Below are positions 32,255 to 44,692 of a stretch of 64,000 nucleotides of DNA, piece by piece (position 1 is the first letter of the stretch; every line of letters begins with the position of its first letter). The notes below the pieces were generated by a model. The model saw only the letters and a list, made by a program, of their open reading frames with translations. It ran no database searches and was not told the DNA's origin. A program made the position numbers and the translations under genes. Source of the DNA: Davidsoniella eucalypti (taxonomy: Eukaryota > Ascomycota > Sordariomycetes > Microascales > Ceratocystidaceae); contig RMBW01000054.1 in the NCBI GenBank assembly GCA_004009845.1, positions 62,001-126,000 of the forward strand, in the 5' to 3' direction.

Positions 32255-34727
32255 TCACGATTGAGACTTCTGCTGGTTAGGAGATCGTCTCATTTCCAGC
32301 ATTCGACTCAGATGTCCTAAATCGTTACGTGTACGAGCATCTGCAGTGAAGACTTCACGCACCACCTCCCACTCACGTCGTGACATTTGCCACGCCTGGG
32401 GCAACAAGAATTTCATCGTTGGCGCATCAAGGTACGAGCCGACGATCTCATGAGCTAGACGCTCTCCTTCTAGCTGCCGGGACTTGCGATCATGTTCACC
32501 CGGCGCAGAAGCATGTGCTGTCGTATGTTGTGGATGGGCATGTGCTTGTTGTCCTGCTGGCTGGGACGATTTAGGAAGTGGCTGGATGGGAAGTGTGTGT
32601 TGTGCGCCTATAGATGGCGTGTTCGGACCATTACTGGAGGGGGGTGAATGCAAACTTGAGTGGCGCGCGCCAGGCGTAGGTGAGCCTTGGACGTTTAAGA
32701 TGCCACGGGCACTGACCTGCATAGCTTCGCTAGCTTGTCTAGGCGGGCGCTGTTCATCACGGTACACAAACACGACTAGTAAAACAGGCTCTGCGCGGTT
32801 TGCCGGCAAAAGGTTGTCTGAGAAGTTCAGCATGAACTCCGGCAAGCCCTTATCGCCAGCTGCAACCGGCACTAGATACGTGTCGCGAATGTTGATGTCG
32901 CCCTTATCGCCTACCACACCATAGCGACCCTTGGTTATGAAGTAGTTGATGGCCGCTTCAAACTGCGATTTGTAACGTTCAGCCGTGGGCGCAATAGCAG
33001 TGACGACTATATCTGTGAAATCGTTGTAGCGAAGCCCACAGAGATACTCTACTGCTTTCTGCTGATCGATACGGCCAGCGACCTCGAGGCGTTTCGGGAA
33101 TAGAGATGCCCATGATAGCCCTTGCGTAGTCTCGGGGTTGCAGCCGCCTGCAAATGTCGCTCGTACTTGGATATTAGCTAGAGTGCTCATGGTCAGATTT
33201 CCCTTCCAGATCATTTTCGGGTCTGGAGGATAGTCATCTGCTTGTGGTGAAGGTGACTTTTCGATTAGTAGACGGTCTACTTCTGTATCATCTTTGGTAC
33301 CAGTGCTATTTCTGGGGCCTGATAATCTCCTTTGGGTGTCTGTTCGGGCAGGCGACTTGACATTGGCATACACCTTGGCCATATCAAACCTAGACTTGCT
33401 AGGGGATTGACTTGGCCGTTCCTTTTTGATCACAACTGAGTCGTCGCCATGACTGTTGGAGTGCTTGTGTCTCCCTTTGGAGACTGGTGCCTCATGTGCC
33501 TCAGCATGGATGGATTCATCTTTATCATTGTAGGTAGTATCATCAACAAGGATTGCCTGTTTGTCTGATCGTGCCTTCATCTGGGCGTTTTCACGCTGCA
33601 TCTCACGCGAAGCCAGTTCATCCGTTGTCAAGATAGCTAGTGTGTTAGGGTGCAAAACGCCCCGGAATATACGAAGAATAAGCTCTTCGTTGGTTTTGAG
33701 ATTGAACGCTAGCGTACGACATTGTTGTACGTACTCTTTCTGGCCAGCATGTGTATCGAAGACTGCTCGTTCAATCTCGAGGCCAAGGCGTTCCGACGTT
33801 GACTCAATGGTAGCGCCAGGCGTGAGCTCAACCATGCCGCGTTTCATCACGGAATCAAGAATGTACACCAGAGATTTCATCAGAGCTTTAACGGGGCCTT
33901 GCCGTGAGTCGGGGAGCTCGGAAGCACGAGTCGCAATATCGCTCGGTGGCATGTACTTGTTCGCGGTCTCGCCATGGGAAACTTTGCGATGTTTTGGTGC
34001 GTGGGTGGGCTGCGAAAATATGTTAGTTATCGATTTTCTGGAGACATACACATGAATATAAATAAAAGAGCGTACCTTCTCTGTAATTGGTGATTCGCCA
34101 CGAGCTTTGCGCTTGCCGGTCGCCGCCTTGATTATTGACTCTTTTTTGACTGAGTCATGACGGACTTCTGGTGACTTGGATCGACCATTTGCATCTTCCT
34201 TGACTTCACTCCCCTTCTTGCCACGGCCGCGCTTCGTCTTGCGCTTGCGCTTCTCTAGCTCTTCCTCTTCGTATGCTTTGCGAAGAACTTCCCACGGCTT
34301 TTCGCCTTCTTCCATACCATCAAGCAGGCTCTTGTGATCTTCTGGCGCGCACTGTTCGCAATAGTAGTTCGTGGGGAGATCTTCAGTGAAGACACTCATC
34401 CCCATACAGACATTGTGTTGCCACACGCCACATTTGTCGCAGGCGATCCATGGTTCTGACTCATCACTCGACTGTTCAGTAGCGCCGCAGATACAGCGAA
34501 TAACTTCATCTGGCTCTTCTGATTCCTTTTTCTTGCTGGTGCGCTTTGCTTGACGCTTCTTTGGTTCTGGCGCTTGGTCGAGTTGGTCCAGAGCTTTGTG
34601 TTGACCTTTGGTGGCCCGTACAGAGCGACGTGGTTCTGCTTCTAGGAATGGCTTGTTAGACACTATTATTTACTACGGTTTCCGGCTGTGATGCGACTAG
34701 TTTAACGTACCAGACATTTGGTTTCAA
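32255..34727 (-). CDS. BYE1: BYE1-like transcription elongation regulator: PHD finger, TFIIS central domain, SPOC domain
   Basis: Three exons on the minus strand: 34727-34721 (7 bases, ATG TCT G), 34662-34076 and 34009-32255, giving 782 aa. The frame opening at 34663 starts with GTG, so a tiny first exon is needed: the only good ATG with a GTACGT donor is at 34727 and it joins in phase 1. Intron 2 (34075-34010, 66 bases) is in frame and stop-free but has GTACGC, CTAAC and CGCAG signals. Domains are a PHD finger at about 56-108 (CICG, WIACDKCGVWQHNVC, YYCEQC) that should read H3K4 methylation, a TFIIS-M-like Pol II binding region at about 240-370, and a SPOC domain at about 460-620 (WKGNLTM). 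Yeast Bye1 binds Pol II at active genes. Lys/Arg-rich linkers suggest nuclear localisation. Confidence 0.88.
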
Positions 34728-35728
34728 AGGGCGCACCCTGTCAATATGGACAAAGACAAACTATTGATGAGTGCTGGCCGCGAGATTGTATGTAAAAAGC
34801 ACCTTGGGTAGCCAAATCGAAGTTGCGACAGCTGTACAGGCTAAAATGACGATATGTATTATATTTTACGACTTGGCAAGATATCGGGGTTCGCGAAAAA
34901 GATAGCGGATAGAAGGCTGTTGGCCTTGGTTCGTCAAGTCGTTTTAGCGCTCTGCTAGTATAGTGGATTGTGGCTTGAGAGCTAGCTAGGATGGACCAAG
35001 CAAGGACATAGCAAAGCAAAGCAAGCAAAGGTTTTGGCGAAGATTTTGTTGGTGTCGCGTCACGGGATGGCTAATACATAAATATGCGGTGCCAGTAGAC
35101 GACTCGAAATATAGTTTCAAAATTCACAGCAATGTGTTCGAACCACACTCGTATTTTCAGAGGAGCCGGTGGTGAACTTTGTTGTAAGTGGTTGGATTGT
35201 TGAGTGGCTGCGAACTATTTTTTTTTTCTTCAAGTTTGCGATTGAGAAGCCGTCAATATGGCCAAGGCTAGCAACCAGATTCGGCTGCTTATCGCGCAGA
35301 GACACGTGATTGATTATCAGTCCAATCAATGGGTTTGGCGGGGTCGCCTTTACGGCTAATGATCGGCTGATATAGCTTTGCTTCTTTGACGCGGCTAAAT
35401 GCTTGCCTGGAGCTTCGTACTTAGTAATACTTAGTATACTTAGTAGTAGTAATCGTAGTAGCTTCTTGCTTGCCCGTCAAACTTTAGTAGCAATTGGCCC
35501 TGAACGTGTAATATTACAGTGCACTTGTAGTAAGTTATTGCTCGTCCAACACAAGTTGCTAAAGAATACGTCGTCAGGCTGCCTTGTTTGATGATAGCAA
35601 ACGTCACAGCATAAACGGATTGTCCTTGCTCACCACTTATCTTTGTTCTTTTTAGTACCATAACCACCTCACATCAAGCTCTAGCTCCCCTTCTATTCTC
35701 TTGACACCAATCGACGTTCAAATTCAAC
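34728..35728. promoter_or_regulatory. Divergent upstream region, BYE1 / PRE9
   Basis: 1 kb between divergent starts. It holds GCAAA repeats near 35010, a CACGTG E-box near 35303, a CCAAT motif near 35322 and three close copies of ACTTAGTA at about 35419-35443. I looked for the proteasome element GGTGGCAAA on the + strand and did not see a match. Confidence 0.4.
35419..35443 (+). repeat. Three short ACTTAGTA repeats
   Basis: TACTTAGTA occurs three times within 25 bases, about 300 bases upstream of the PRE9 start. The function is unknown. Confidence 0.6.
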
Positions 35729-36677
35729 ATGGCTAGACGCTACGATTCTCGTGTATGTCGCCATTGTCTTCCTCAAGATTCCAGCGTCCTATGTGCATGA
35801 CTTCAACTAACATACTCGATAACACCTTAGACCACCATCTTCTCACCCGAAGGCCGCCTATACCAAGTCGAATATGCTTTAGAGGCCATTTCCCATGCCG
35901 GTACCGCCATTGGTATCCTGGCCAAAGATGGCATCGTCCTCGCCGCCGAACGGAAAGTCACTTCGAAGCTACTTGAGCAAGACACATCAGCTGAAAAGCT
36001 CTATATTCTCAACGAGTACGGTCTTACAACATTCCATCAATTGTTAGCTGTATAAGTAACTAACAGCTTTATAGCAACATGATATGTGCCGTTGCAGGCA
36101 TGACAGCTGATGCCAACATCTTGATCACATACGCTCGCCAAACTGCCCAAAGATACCTTCTCACATACAACGAGGACATCCCTTGCGAGCAACTTGTTCG
36201 TCGCCTTTGCGATCTCAAGCAAGGATACACACAGCACGGTGGTCTACGACCTTTCGGTGTCTCGTTCATCTACGCCGGATGGGATCCCAAGAGACAGTTC
36301 CAACTATACCACAGCAACCCTTCTGGTAACTATGGTGGTTGGAAGGCTACCAGTGCTGGTGCCAACCATGCCAGTGCTCAGAGTCTGCTGAAGCAAGACT
36401 ACAAGGAGGATTGCACATTGAAGGAGGCTTGCGCCATGGCCGTGAAGCTTCTCAGCAAGACTATGGATTCAACAAAGCTTAGCAGCGAAAAGAGTAAGCT
36501 CTACCTAGAAACCCTCGATATTTGTCCCTCAAAACTAACATTACTGCAGTTGAATTTGCGACGGTTGGTCAAACGGAGGACGGCAAGATATACCACAAGC
36601 TCTGGAGCGCAGATGAGATCACCGTATTGCTCAAGGAGCATGACCTTGCTAAGGAGGAGACTACAGATGATGCATAA
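35729..36677 (+). CDS. PRE9: 20S proteasome alpha3 subunit (Pre9 / PSMA4)
   Basis: Four exons, 35729-35752, 35831-36015, 36075-36493 and 36550-36677, give 251 aa. Introns are 78, 59 and 56 bases with CTAAC branch sites and join in phases 0, 2 and 1. The N-terminus [20 protein letters not shown] carries the proteasome alpha-subunit signature. Conserved segments follow: EYALEAISHAGTAIGILA, VTSKLLEQDTSAEKLY, AVAGMTADANILI, LKQGYTQHGGLRPFGVSFIY and SNPSGNYGGWKA. The last exon ends with LLKEHDLAKEE and an acidic tail. The exon 2/3 join restores a conserved LNDN, which supports the junction. Alpha subunits form the outer rings and gate of the core particle and have no peptidase activity. Confidence 0.97.
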
Positions 36678-37015
36678 GTGTATAACATGTCGGTGTTTCC
36701 GATTGGTAGTAGTCGAGGTCTACGACCATTTTGCGAACATTAATAATAATGATGGCTACGAATACCAAGAAGCAATAATATGCAATGAACAACTTTCGAA
36801 TATGAACGACGAGAAGTATATGTAGGTAAAGCCAATGTGAATTTCAAGATCTGAAGCTACAGATTCTGATTCTTTCAAAGTAAAACTAACAACCAAAAAA
36901 ATCGAGACAAAAGACTAGATAGATATATTGATCATTTGGGCAGTTTCATAAGTAGTAAAGATGGCATTACAAATCAAGCAGCCGTTTCCTAAATGATATA
37001 TCGTCAGCCTATTCT
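36678..37015. other. Convergent 3' intergenic region, PRE9 / PAP2 gene
   Basis: 338 bases, AT-rich, presumably both 3' UTRs. Nothing else is seen. Confidence 0.5.
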
Positions 37016-38122
37016 TCAAATATTTCCAACATCCCCCAATTCAAATCTTACATTATTAGAGCCACGGGTCAAGGACTCTTCGTCTCCGACCCTCATGAAT
37101 TCACCACGGGAATTCGATTCTTCTAATCTTGAATATGGCTCGTCGCAGTCTGGGGAGGAAAGCTTAGGGAAATGTCTATGATAGCTCCAATAAGCTACAG
37201 TGAATCCCAACATGGAACCAACGGTTACGTCATAAACGTCATGACGGTAATCTTCACAGCGACTTATAGCGATAAGCAAGGCGCTCATGAGGGGTACTAA
37301 GCATAGTAAAGCCTTGCTTAAGTTCCTCCGGTTGCGCCGGTTGAATATGTGTAACTGGCCAGCTAGCCAAAGTGACAGGAACCCAAGGCCCGAAAAGGCA
37401 AAGGAGGAATGGCCACTGGGAAATGAGCGCCAGCCATCTATGAGCGTGTGGTCTGGCGCTGTCGTACAAATTTCGATTCCAACAAGAGTATTGATTGGCG
37501 CGTCTTCAGAAGGCTTGCAGCGGGCTAGAAGGTCAGGTCGTGGGCGGCCAACTGCGTTCTTAATAATGTCCGTTATGACGATGCTGACCAATATTGCGAT
37601 AACGAAACTGAGATATGTAGCCTCATGTTTATGTGGCGATGATCGAGCAATGAAGTTGGTCAATATCAAAATGCCAAGTGGAATATATAATGCCCAAACA
37701 AAATTCATAACTGCATACCGTAAAGTGTAAGCGTTTTGCCATTATGATAATGATAGAGATATTTACGTACAAACGGAGACATGTTCGGTCGTAGCATGAG
37801 GAAAAGATATGTCCAAATTGTTGACAAAGAACATTCGGTGGAAAGGTTCCAATCGAATGATAACCTATTCGTTCATAAGCTTAGGCCATACAAAGATGTA
37901 CTACTATATCATTAATCAAGACTTACAGTCAGGTATAGACTAAGAAGAATAGCTATTCCAACATATTCGGAAGCGTGTGTTCTCTGCAAGATATTGTTTT
38001 AGAAATGGATCCTATTCAAGTTGAAGCAAAACATATCACTCAAGGGCCACTAAGTCACTAACCTGTAAAAATATGTTCAGATTTTGTAACAGCCCACCGC
38101 TCCGGATGGTAGTTGGCGCCAT
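37016..38122 (-). CDS. PAP2-family lipid phosphatase (Dpp1/Lpp1-like)
   Basis: Four exons on the minus strand, 38122-38063, 37983-37927, 37864-37771 and 37710-37016, give 301 aa. Introns are 79, 62 and 60 bases, joined in phases 0, 0 and 1. The family removes phosphate from phosphatidate, diacylglycerol pyrophosphate or similar lipids at a membrane. The three-part active site is plain: KNAVGRPRP, then FPSGHSSFAFSG, then SRCEDYRHDVYD. The upstream exons supply EPFHRMFF and FPHATTEHV, which match the N-terminal part of Dpp1-type proteins. About six hydrophobic spans are visible. The C-terminal 50 residues are polar and acidic (SPDCDEPYSRLEESNS). Yeast Dpp1 acts at the vacuole and Lpp1 at the Golgi; I cannot tell which this matches. 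Confidence 0.92.
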
Positions 38123-38561
38123 TGTAAGCCTAAATATCGCGACTAAATGCCAGCAAGGAGTGTGATCCCTTTATTGTACAACTCTAGACATAGAACACAA
38201 ATTTCATATTACTGTCAGAATAAGGGTTGCGTGTAGCGCAATTAATGGTGTTCGGCAATGATATAAGTTTAAGTAAGAGAGTCGTATAGCCGTAGTTAGA
38301 GGATGTAGGGACTAGTGGTAGTAGTGGAAATACATGATACGCACACACATGTTTTGTTATTCAACAATATGCCACATAATCGCGACGTTGAGTTACACAG
38401 TGTGCGTGTACATATACACTATATTATACACCGTGTGTTCTGTTGATTACATAAGCATACTAGTTTCGCCAACTTTTCTCAAAGTCGAAGAATGACAACC
38501 AATATTTGCGACAAGGAAACAATACTATGCTGTTGGTAGCCAACTTCCTCATTGTCGCATA
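38123..38561. promoter_or_regulatory. Divergent upstream region, PAP2 gene / URN1-like gene
   Basis: 439 bases shared by two divergent starts. AT-rich, with TATACACTATATTATACACC near 38412. No gene is seen. Confidence 0.4.
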
Positions 38562-40169
38562 ATGCTTAAATCAACATACAAGCCATCCACGGCAATCACT
38601 GCCGCCAACGCGCCACTTCTACCTGGATGGACCGAGCATAAGGCCCCGAACGGCCACGCCTACTATTATCATGCCGCAACCAAAACATCGACCTACAAAC
38701 GGCCAGCTGTGGAGGTTGAGAGCTCATCAACTGCTCCCGTATCTTCAATAATACCCGAATATCCCCGTCTCAACACACCCGCCGCTGCAAATGCATTCAT
38801 GGCCCAAGTGAATCCGAATCACTTCGCCCAACCGAAACACAATGCTCCTAAGAACGATCGACCAAAACCTCAGCCCATCGATAAGCCAAGACGAAGTGTT
38901 GTTATCCCAGGTCATGAAGGCTGGTATCTTGTTTACACCAAGTATAATCGTCGATTCGCATACAACTCTGTCAAAAATGCTAGCTACTGGCGCATCCCCG
39001 AAAAATTGAAAGATGCCATACTTGCTATGGACAAAGCTGAAATACTTGGCAACCTCGACAATACAACACAAGCCAAATCTCAGCCCGAGTCTCAACCTCA
39101 AACTTCCCAAGGCGATTCACAAACAAACTTGGTACAAACCACCGAAGAGCTCGACTTAGATTCGGAATACGAAGAAGTCGAAGTCACAGACGATGAATCT
39201 ACTGACGAAGTGTCTGCTACCAAACGCCAGCGGACGGAAGAATACCCAGACGAAGGGCCAGTTGAGTTCACGGAAGAAGATATCATGGCACAGCTCCAGG
39301 CAATGGGGGGAGATGGCTATACTGAAGACATGTCATGGGAAGCTGATGAATCTGAGGAAATAAGCGAAGAAGATGCAAAAGCTCTGTTCTGGGATATGCT
39401 CGATGACCTCAAGATAAACCCGTTCAGCCCATGGGAGAAGCTACTAGAAGATGGCAAGATAGTCGAAAACCCGCGGTATACAATACTCCCTACAACCAAG
39501 GCTAGAAGGGATGCATGGGACGCATGGACTAGAGAAAAAATCCGACTTCAAAAAGAGCGTCGCGCCAATGAAGAGAAAAAAGACCCCAAGCTGAGCTATC
39601 TAGCATTTCTGGCAGAGCATGCATCCATAAAGCTATTTTGGCCCGAGTTCAAGCGTAAATATCGAAAGGAGCCATGCATGACGGATCGTGTTTTCTCAGA
39701 TAAGGAGCGCGAGAAACTCTATCGTGAGCTCGTAGCAAAGCTCAAAACTCCACAAAGCGGACTCAAGTCTGATCTGATAGCGTTTTTGAAAACGCTCTCA
39801 CCTACGATCCTACACAAGCAAACGAGTCTGGACAATCTTCCTTTGCAGCTTCAGCTTAATTTCTCCTACCTCGCCCTCCCAGAGGCTATCCGTACTCCCA
39901 TGATTGAGGCTTACATACAAACCTTGCCACTGCCTCCGCTTAGCGAAGCCGGTAAAGGCGAAGAAGCGGACGAAGCAGCACTAAAAGCCCAGCAGGCACG
40001 TCAAAAGCGTGAACAGGCTCTACGAGAAAGCGAACTGAAGGCTGACATGAAGAGACGGAAACATGCCCGCGAACTCGAGTTTAGCAAGCAAAGGTTGAAA
40101 GCGGAGGAAGAAGAGATACAGGATGCAATGCACATTGGTAAGAGGGGATTACATAGTCAGTTCAGTTAA
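38562..40169 (+). CDS. WW/FF-domain splicing-associated protein (Urn1-like)
   Basis: A single exon from the ATG at 38562 gives 535 aa. A WW domain is at about residues 20-48 (LPGWTEHKAPNGHAYYYHA, then TYKRP, with Tyr in place of the second Trp). A second WW-like segment follows near 118-147 (GWYLVYTKYNRRFAYN, then YWRIP). After an acidic stretch (LDSEYEEVEVTDDESTDE) an FF domain spans about 280-345 (FWDMLDDLKINPFSPWEKLL, RRDAWDAWTREK) and a second helical segment about 352-405 (YLAFLAEHASIKLFWPEFK). The C-terminus is a long charged helix (KREQALRESELKADMKRRKH). This layout matches yeast Urn1 and fission-yeast Dre4-type factors that join spliceosomes. Confidence 0.82.
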   Translation: MLKSTYKPSTAITAANAPLLPGWTEHKAPNGHAYYYHAATKTSTYKRPAVEVESSSTAPVSSIIPEYPRLNTPAAANAFMAQVNPNHFAQPKHNAPKNDRPKPQPIDKPRRSVVIPGHEGWYLVYTKYNRRFAYNSVKNASYWRIPEKLKDAILAMDKAEILGNLDNTTQAKSQPESQPQTSQGDSQTNLVQTTEELDLDSEYEEVEVTDDESTDEVSATKRQRTEEYPDEGPVEFTEEDIMAQLQAMGGDGYTEDMSWEADESEEISEEDAKALFWDMLDDLKINPFSPWEKLLEDGKIVENPRYTILPTTKARRDAWDAWTREKIRLQKERRANEEKKDPKLSYLAFLAEHASIKLFWPEFKRKYRKEPCMTDRVFSDKEREKLYRELVAKLKTPQSGLKSDLIAFLKTLSPTILHKQTSLDNLPLQLQLNFSYLALPEAIRTPMIEAYIQTLPLPPLSEAGKGEEADEAALKAQQARQKREQALRESELKADMKRRKHARELEFSKQRLKAEEEEIQDAMHIGKRGLHSQFS

Positions 40170-41462
40170 TAAAGCGTGGTGGTGATTACAACATATTAAT
40201 TAAGGTAGTCAAGCACATGAAATAAATATATTAAAAAAAAAAAAGACATGTAAATAAACATAGAATCCAACGTCATTCACTGATAAGAAAAAAAACTTAG
40301 CGCTCTTTAGGAGGAATAGACATTGTCCCCATTTTTGAGTTGTCACCTTTCAGAGTCAGTATAGCCAGACGTCCCCGCTACTAGTCCAGCGGGCGGTATC
40401 ATGTATAAATCGTTCAGGGTTCTCGGTACAAACACCAGAGCAAACACCGGTCTCTTATATACATATATATACACAGATGTAGTGTTTTTTATATGTAGAT
40501 GGTATAATAGGCGCCAATTTGTTTGATGCTTGCCTATGGATTGACTATACAGAGAGTAGTATAGTCCAAGTAAAACATAGCGTTCAAAAAGTGGTTGTCA
40601 ACACAGAATGCTACCATAGTGAATCATAGGCCTAGGTTGTTCTGTGCGCAACTAGAGCCAAGCCGGTCAGCCAGGTCACCACAAAGGCTATAGTGTAATT
40701 ATATTGGAGCAATACAACTAACTACAACTAACTACAACGTACTACTACTGCATACATGGTTATTTACTAAGCCTTTTTCTCTTTTTCAACACAAAGCGGC
40801 CCTGTACGCTTGGTAAGTTTGTTTTAGCCAAAATTTCCCGCGTTCTCTTTCTTTTCCTTCTCTCACTTACTACACCCTCCTCCTTTTCTCCCTCCATCAT
40901 TACCATCCCAATCTCAATCAATCTACAGTCCATCACCATCCCTTGTTCCCTTGTCGGGCTACCGAATCAATCAAACTCAACATCACCAATCATAGTCTAT
41001 CACATCGGCCCTAATCATATCCGTCTTTCTCCACCCTCATAGCCCATAGCGGAGTACTCTTAATAGATACAGTTCCCTAACACTCTGTATGGTCTATATT
41101 CTATACGACAATCTAGCTATCTTCCAGCCTGCCAAGGAAGAAAGTTTCCGCCGAGTATTTTGCATCGCTACTGACTGACGCCGAGTACTAAGTACTGAGT
41201 ATTGGGCATACTAATACTGCCCTTATCGCAACCCTATTCACAGGACATAATCCGTCGGCGAGTGGTCACAAGACTTCATCATCCGAACCAAGTGGCCCAC
41301 ACAACTACGACGTGCCGATTGCTTATAACTTGTTTATAACTTGTTGCACTTGCACACTACACACTGGCTGTTTGCCTACGCTCAAACTTTATGTGGTGCA
41401 AATAGACGTATAGAAGTGCCGCCTCGATACATAACCAACCGCCTCGACACCCTTGATTCAGC
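40170..41462. promoter_or_regulatory. Upstream region of CDC4
   Basis: 1.3 kb between tandem genes. After an A-rich 3' UTR (A-run near 40233) it holds ACTACAACTA repeats near 40716-40737, a CT-rich tract at about 40845-40935 and an inverted-repeat-like AGTACTAAGTACT region near 41187. No gene is seen. Confidence 0.45.
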
Positions 41463-44400
41463 ATGACCACGCCTAAAACTACCGGCTCGACGTCCTCAAG
41501 ACAACCAACTTCTTCGAACCATACTGTTGCTCTGCGTTGGGGAGAAAAGGCTTCACCACAAGGTGGTAAAAGTCTCCAAATGGCTGTCGCAGAACGTGTT
41601 GAAACCAAGACTATCACGACAACAACAACGACCACAACCCGCACTTTTCCGCCCATCTATGCCCGCCAGTTCCCGCCTTTGGATACTAAAGAGTATCCTC
41701 TCGCCAACCAGCCCATACCTAAAGACCTCGAGAACGTAGCCCTAGGGCTCGGTGATCTAGAAGCAGCTGTTCAGGTATGTAACAATTCACAAGACTACAA
41801 CGTGATCAAAATATAGGCGACGGGCAAAAAACAGCCCCAATTCCAATTTCTGTCCTCCGATTTATTTTCCTGCCCTATCTTTTTTTTCTCTATAATCAAT
41901 TCGCGACCACCAAATCTACATCATTTCCCATACCCCAGTTATTTCGTCTTTTGATTAACCCACCCAAAATAAACATTGTCCATCTACATCTTAGTTTTAC
42001 ATATCATGAAGCATCACAGCCTAACTAAATATTAATGTAGCAATACATGATTACTCAGCCATTTCACACCGTGGAAACTACACATCAACCCTCTGCCACA
42101 CCATCCTCCGATATTGTATCGACTAAACGCCTGCTTCGGTCAAACTCACGCGGAGACTGCTCGCAAACGCCGGCTGCCCCGTCAAGAAGAACTGTGCGAA
42201 AATCGTCGCGACAAACACCTGTATCAGACCGACTACTACGATCTGTCGCCTGTAACAACCGGCGGGAAACGGATGATATATCTATAACACGTCCCTCGAC
42301 CCCAGATGAGCAAGAAAGCCGAGTCATCTCCCCGTCGAATACGTCGTCTTTCGATAGTCCAAGGTCTACCAACGAGCCGATTATAAGTCACCTGACTCCT
42401 AGTGTAGCGACACCTCCCGTCACCGTCATTGATTCTCTAGTCACGGATACAGACGAAACTATGTCAAACTCTCTAACTCGGTCGTCACATTCTGTGTCAC
42501 GGGCAGATGCTGTAGCCAGCCATGATGCCAGTCTTCCTAGCCCTCGACTATCACCAACGCTAGCTGCGCAATTAGATCGTGATTCTCATACCTTTGAGGC
42601 TCACGATACACTCAACATATCTGGTATGGGGTCATTTGAAGATGAAGTCGATGCCCAGATGCAACTTCGTCGTGAATCTCTAGAATCATCGTCGTACATG
42701 GGAGAGTTTGACCCTATATCAATGATCGAAGCCTTTAACGCCATGCCCTCGGATCTCAAGACATTCATGATGTACCAATTTTTGCGTCGTTGCCCTAAAA
42801 GAACTCTGAGGGTCATCTCAAACGCGGTCAATCCTGCATTACAATGCGATTTTCTTCGTCTCTTGCCCTTGGAGCTGTCGTACCACATCCTGTCATATCT
42901 TGATCACGTAGATCTATGTCGCGCCGCTCAAGTTTCCAAACAGTGGCGCCATCTAATCGATAGTAACGAGACTGGCTGGAAGCTCTTATTCGATCGTGAT
43001 GGCTACAAGCTAGCTCTAGGCGAACTTCAACGTGCCATCAAGCAGGGATGGGGCTGGCAAGACGCTACGGATGCCGAGGTTGATCTTAGCAAAGAACAAC
43101 GTCTTTGTGCTTCAGAGTCTGAGCTACTACAGTCTTCGGGTTCTTCCGCGTTAGACACATCCCCAGCCCGACATCGCCTGCCAAAACGCAAGCGTGTCAC
43201 GAGTTTATCAGACGGCCGAATCAAGCGTCGTGCCAATCTTGAGTCTTCCCAGCGCGAAGCAAACGATAGTCACGAGGTCCAGTTATACAAAGCGAAAGGC
43301 CCGTTGTCTGCCGCCAACTCTGCCGCCACTGCTGTGCCGGATCCTAAGATCGGACTCGACAGCCTTCGTACCCTTCACCTTTTCAAGTCACTCTACCGTC
43401 GGCATCACATGATCAATGCCAGTTGGATGAGCGGCAAAGTCAAACCTAAACACATCGCATTTGCCGCACATCCTAGACACGTGATAACATGCCTACAATT
43501 TGACGAAGACAAGATCATAACTGGAAGCGACGATACCGAGATTCATGTCTATGATACTGCCACGGGCAATCCTCGTCAACGTCTCCAAGGACATGAGGGT
43601 GGTGTTTGGGCTTTGCAATACGAAGGCAACACGCTTGTCTCTGGTTCTACAGACAGAACAGTCCGTGTATGGAACGTGGAACGTGGAATATGTACCCAGA
43701 TATTCTATGGTCACACCAGTACTGTGCGTTGCCTTCAGATCCTCATGCCTGCTGAAGTCGGACGTACATCTCAAGGGGAGCCAATCATGATGCCACACAA
43801 GCCTTTGATCATAACAGGTTCTCGCGATTACACTCTTCGGGTCTGGAGATTGCCAGAGGAAGACTCTGTACGTTGGAATGAGACAGCCACTGTTAACGAC
43901 ACGGATTGTCCATATTTTATCCGTACGCTGAGTGGACACAATCACTCCGTCCGTGCTATCGCTGCTCATGGAGATACCTTAGTGTCTGGAAGCTATGACA
44001 CCACTGTGCGTGTTTGGAAGATCAGCACCGGCAAATCCCGCCATATTCTAGAAGGTCACAATCAGAAAGTCTACAGTGTCGTTCTAGATCATGAGCGGAA
44101 TAGATGTATGTCTGGAAGCATGGATACCATGGTTAAAGTGTGGGATTTAGATAATGGAACGTGTCTATTCACATTGGAAGGACATTCCCACCTTGTCGGT
44201 TTGCTAGATCTTCGTGAAGGGCGGTTAGTATCCGCGGCTGCTGATAGCACTCTCAGAATCTGGGATCCAGAAGATGGCGTTTGCCGGACCGTTCTTGCTG
44301 CGCATACTGGTGCAATCACATGTTTCCAACATGATGCCCGGAAGGTTATCAGTGGATCCGAAAAGGCAGTCAAGATGTGGGATATCAAGAAAGGACAATG

Positions 44401-44692
44401 CACCAAGGATCTCCTCACGAACCTGACTGCTGTATGGCAGGTCAAATTTGATGGTCGTCGTTGTGTAGCAGCCGTACAAAGAGATTCTCTCACGTATGTC
44501 GAAGTAAGTAATCATTTAACTAAAAGTGACCAACACTACCTATATAACATAAGCTAACATTACCTTCAATCATAGATATTAGACTTCGGCGCTGTTCGTG
44601 ACGGCGTGCCCCCGGAGGAACTAGGGAAAAGAATTGTTGTCAATGCACTCACTGCACTCGATCTCGAGAATCTTCAACAGCAAGTAGATTGA
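41463..44692 (+). CDS. CDC4: Cdc4-type F-box/WD40 substrate receptor of SCF ubiquitin ligase
   Basis: Three exons, 41463-41774, 42041-44503 and 44576-44692, both introns in phase 0, give 963 aa. Intron 1 is 266 bases with CTAACTAAATATTAATGTAG at its end. Intron 2 is 72 bases. The N-terminal 350 residues are Ser/Thr-rich and likely disordered. A helical segment (DLKTFMMYQFLRRCPKRTL) precedes the F-box (LPLELSYHILSYLDHVDLCR, near residue 380), which binds Skp1. Eight WD40 blades follow from about residue 580 (GSDDTEIHVYD, SGSTDRTVRVWN, TGSRDYTLRVW, SGSYDTTVRVWK, SGSMDTMVKVWD, AAADSTLRIWD, SGSEKAVKMWD). The family recognises phosphodegrons on cell-cycle and other regulators. The first exon carries ALRWGEKAS and a poly-Thr run. 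Confidence 0.94.

Noticed and set aside
35125..35150. TGTG-TTCGAAC-CACA resembling a tRNA T-arm.
   Set aside because: The stem is only four pairs, the B-box does not match well and no other tRNA parts are nearby.
36079..36825. A long frame running past the exon 3 end of the proteasome gene.
   Set aside because: The conserved alpha3 C-terminus is recovered only by splicing at 36494-36549; the read-through tail is not proteasome-like.
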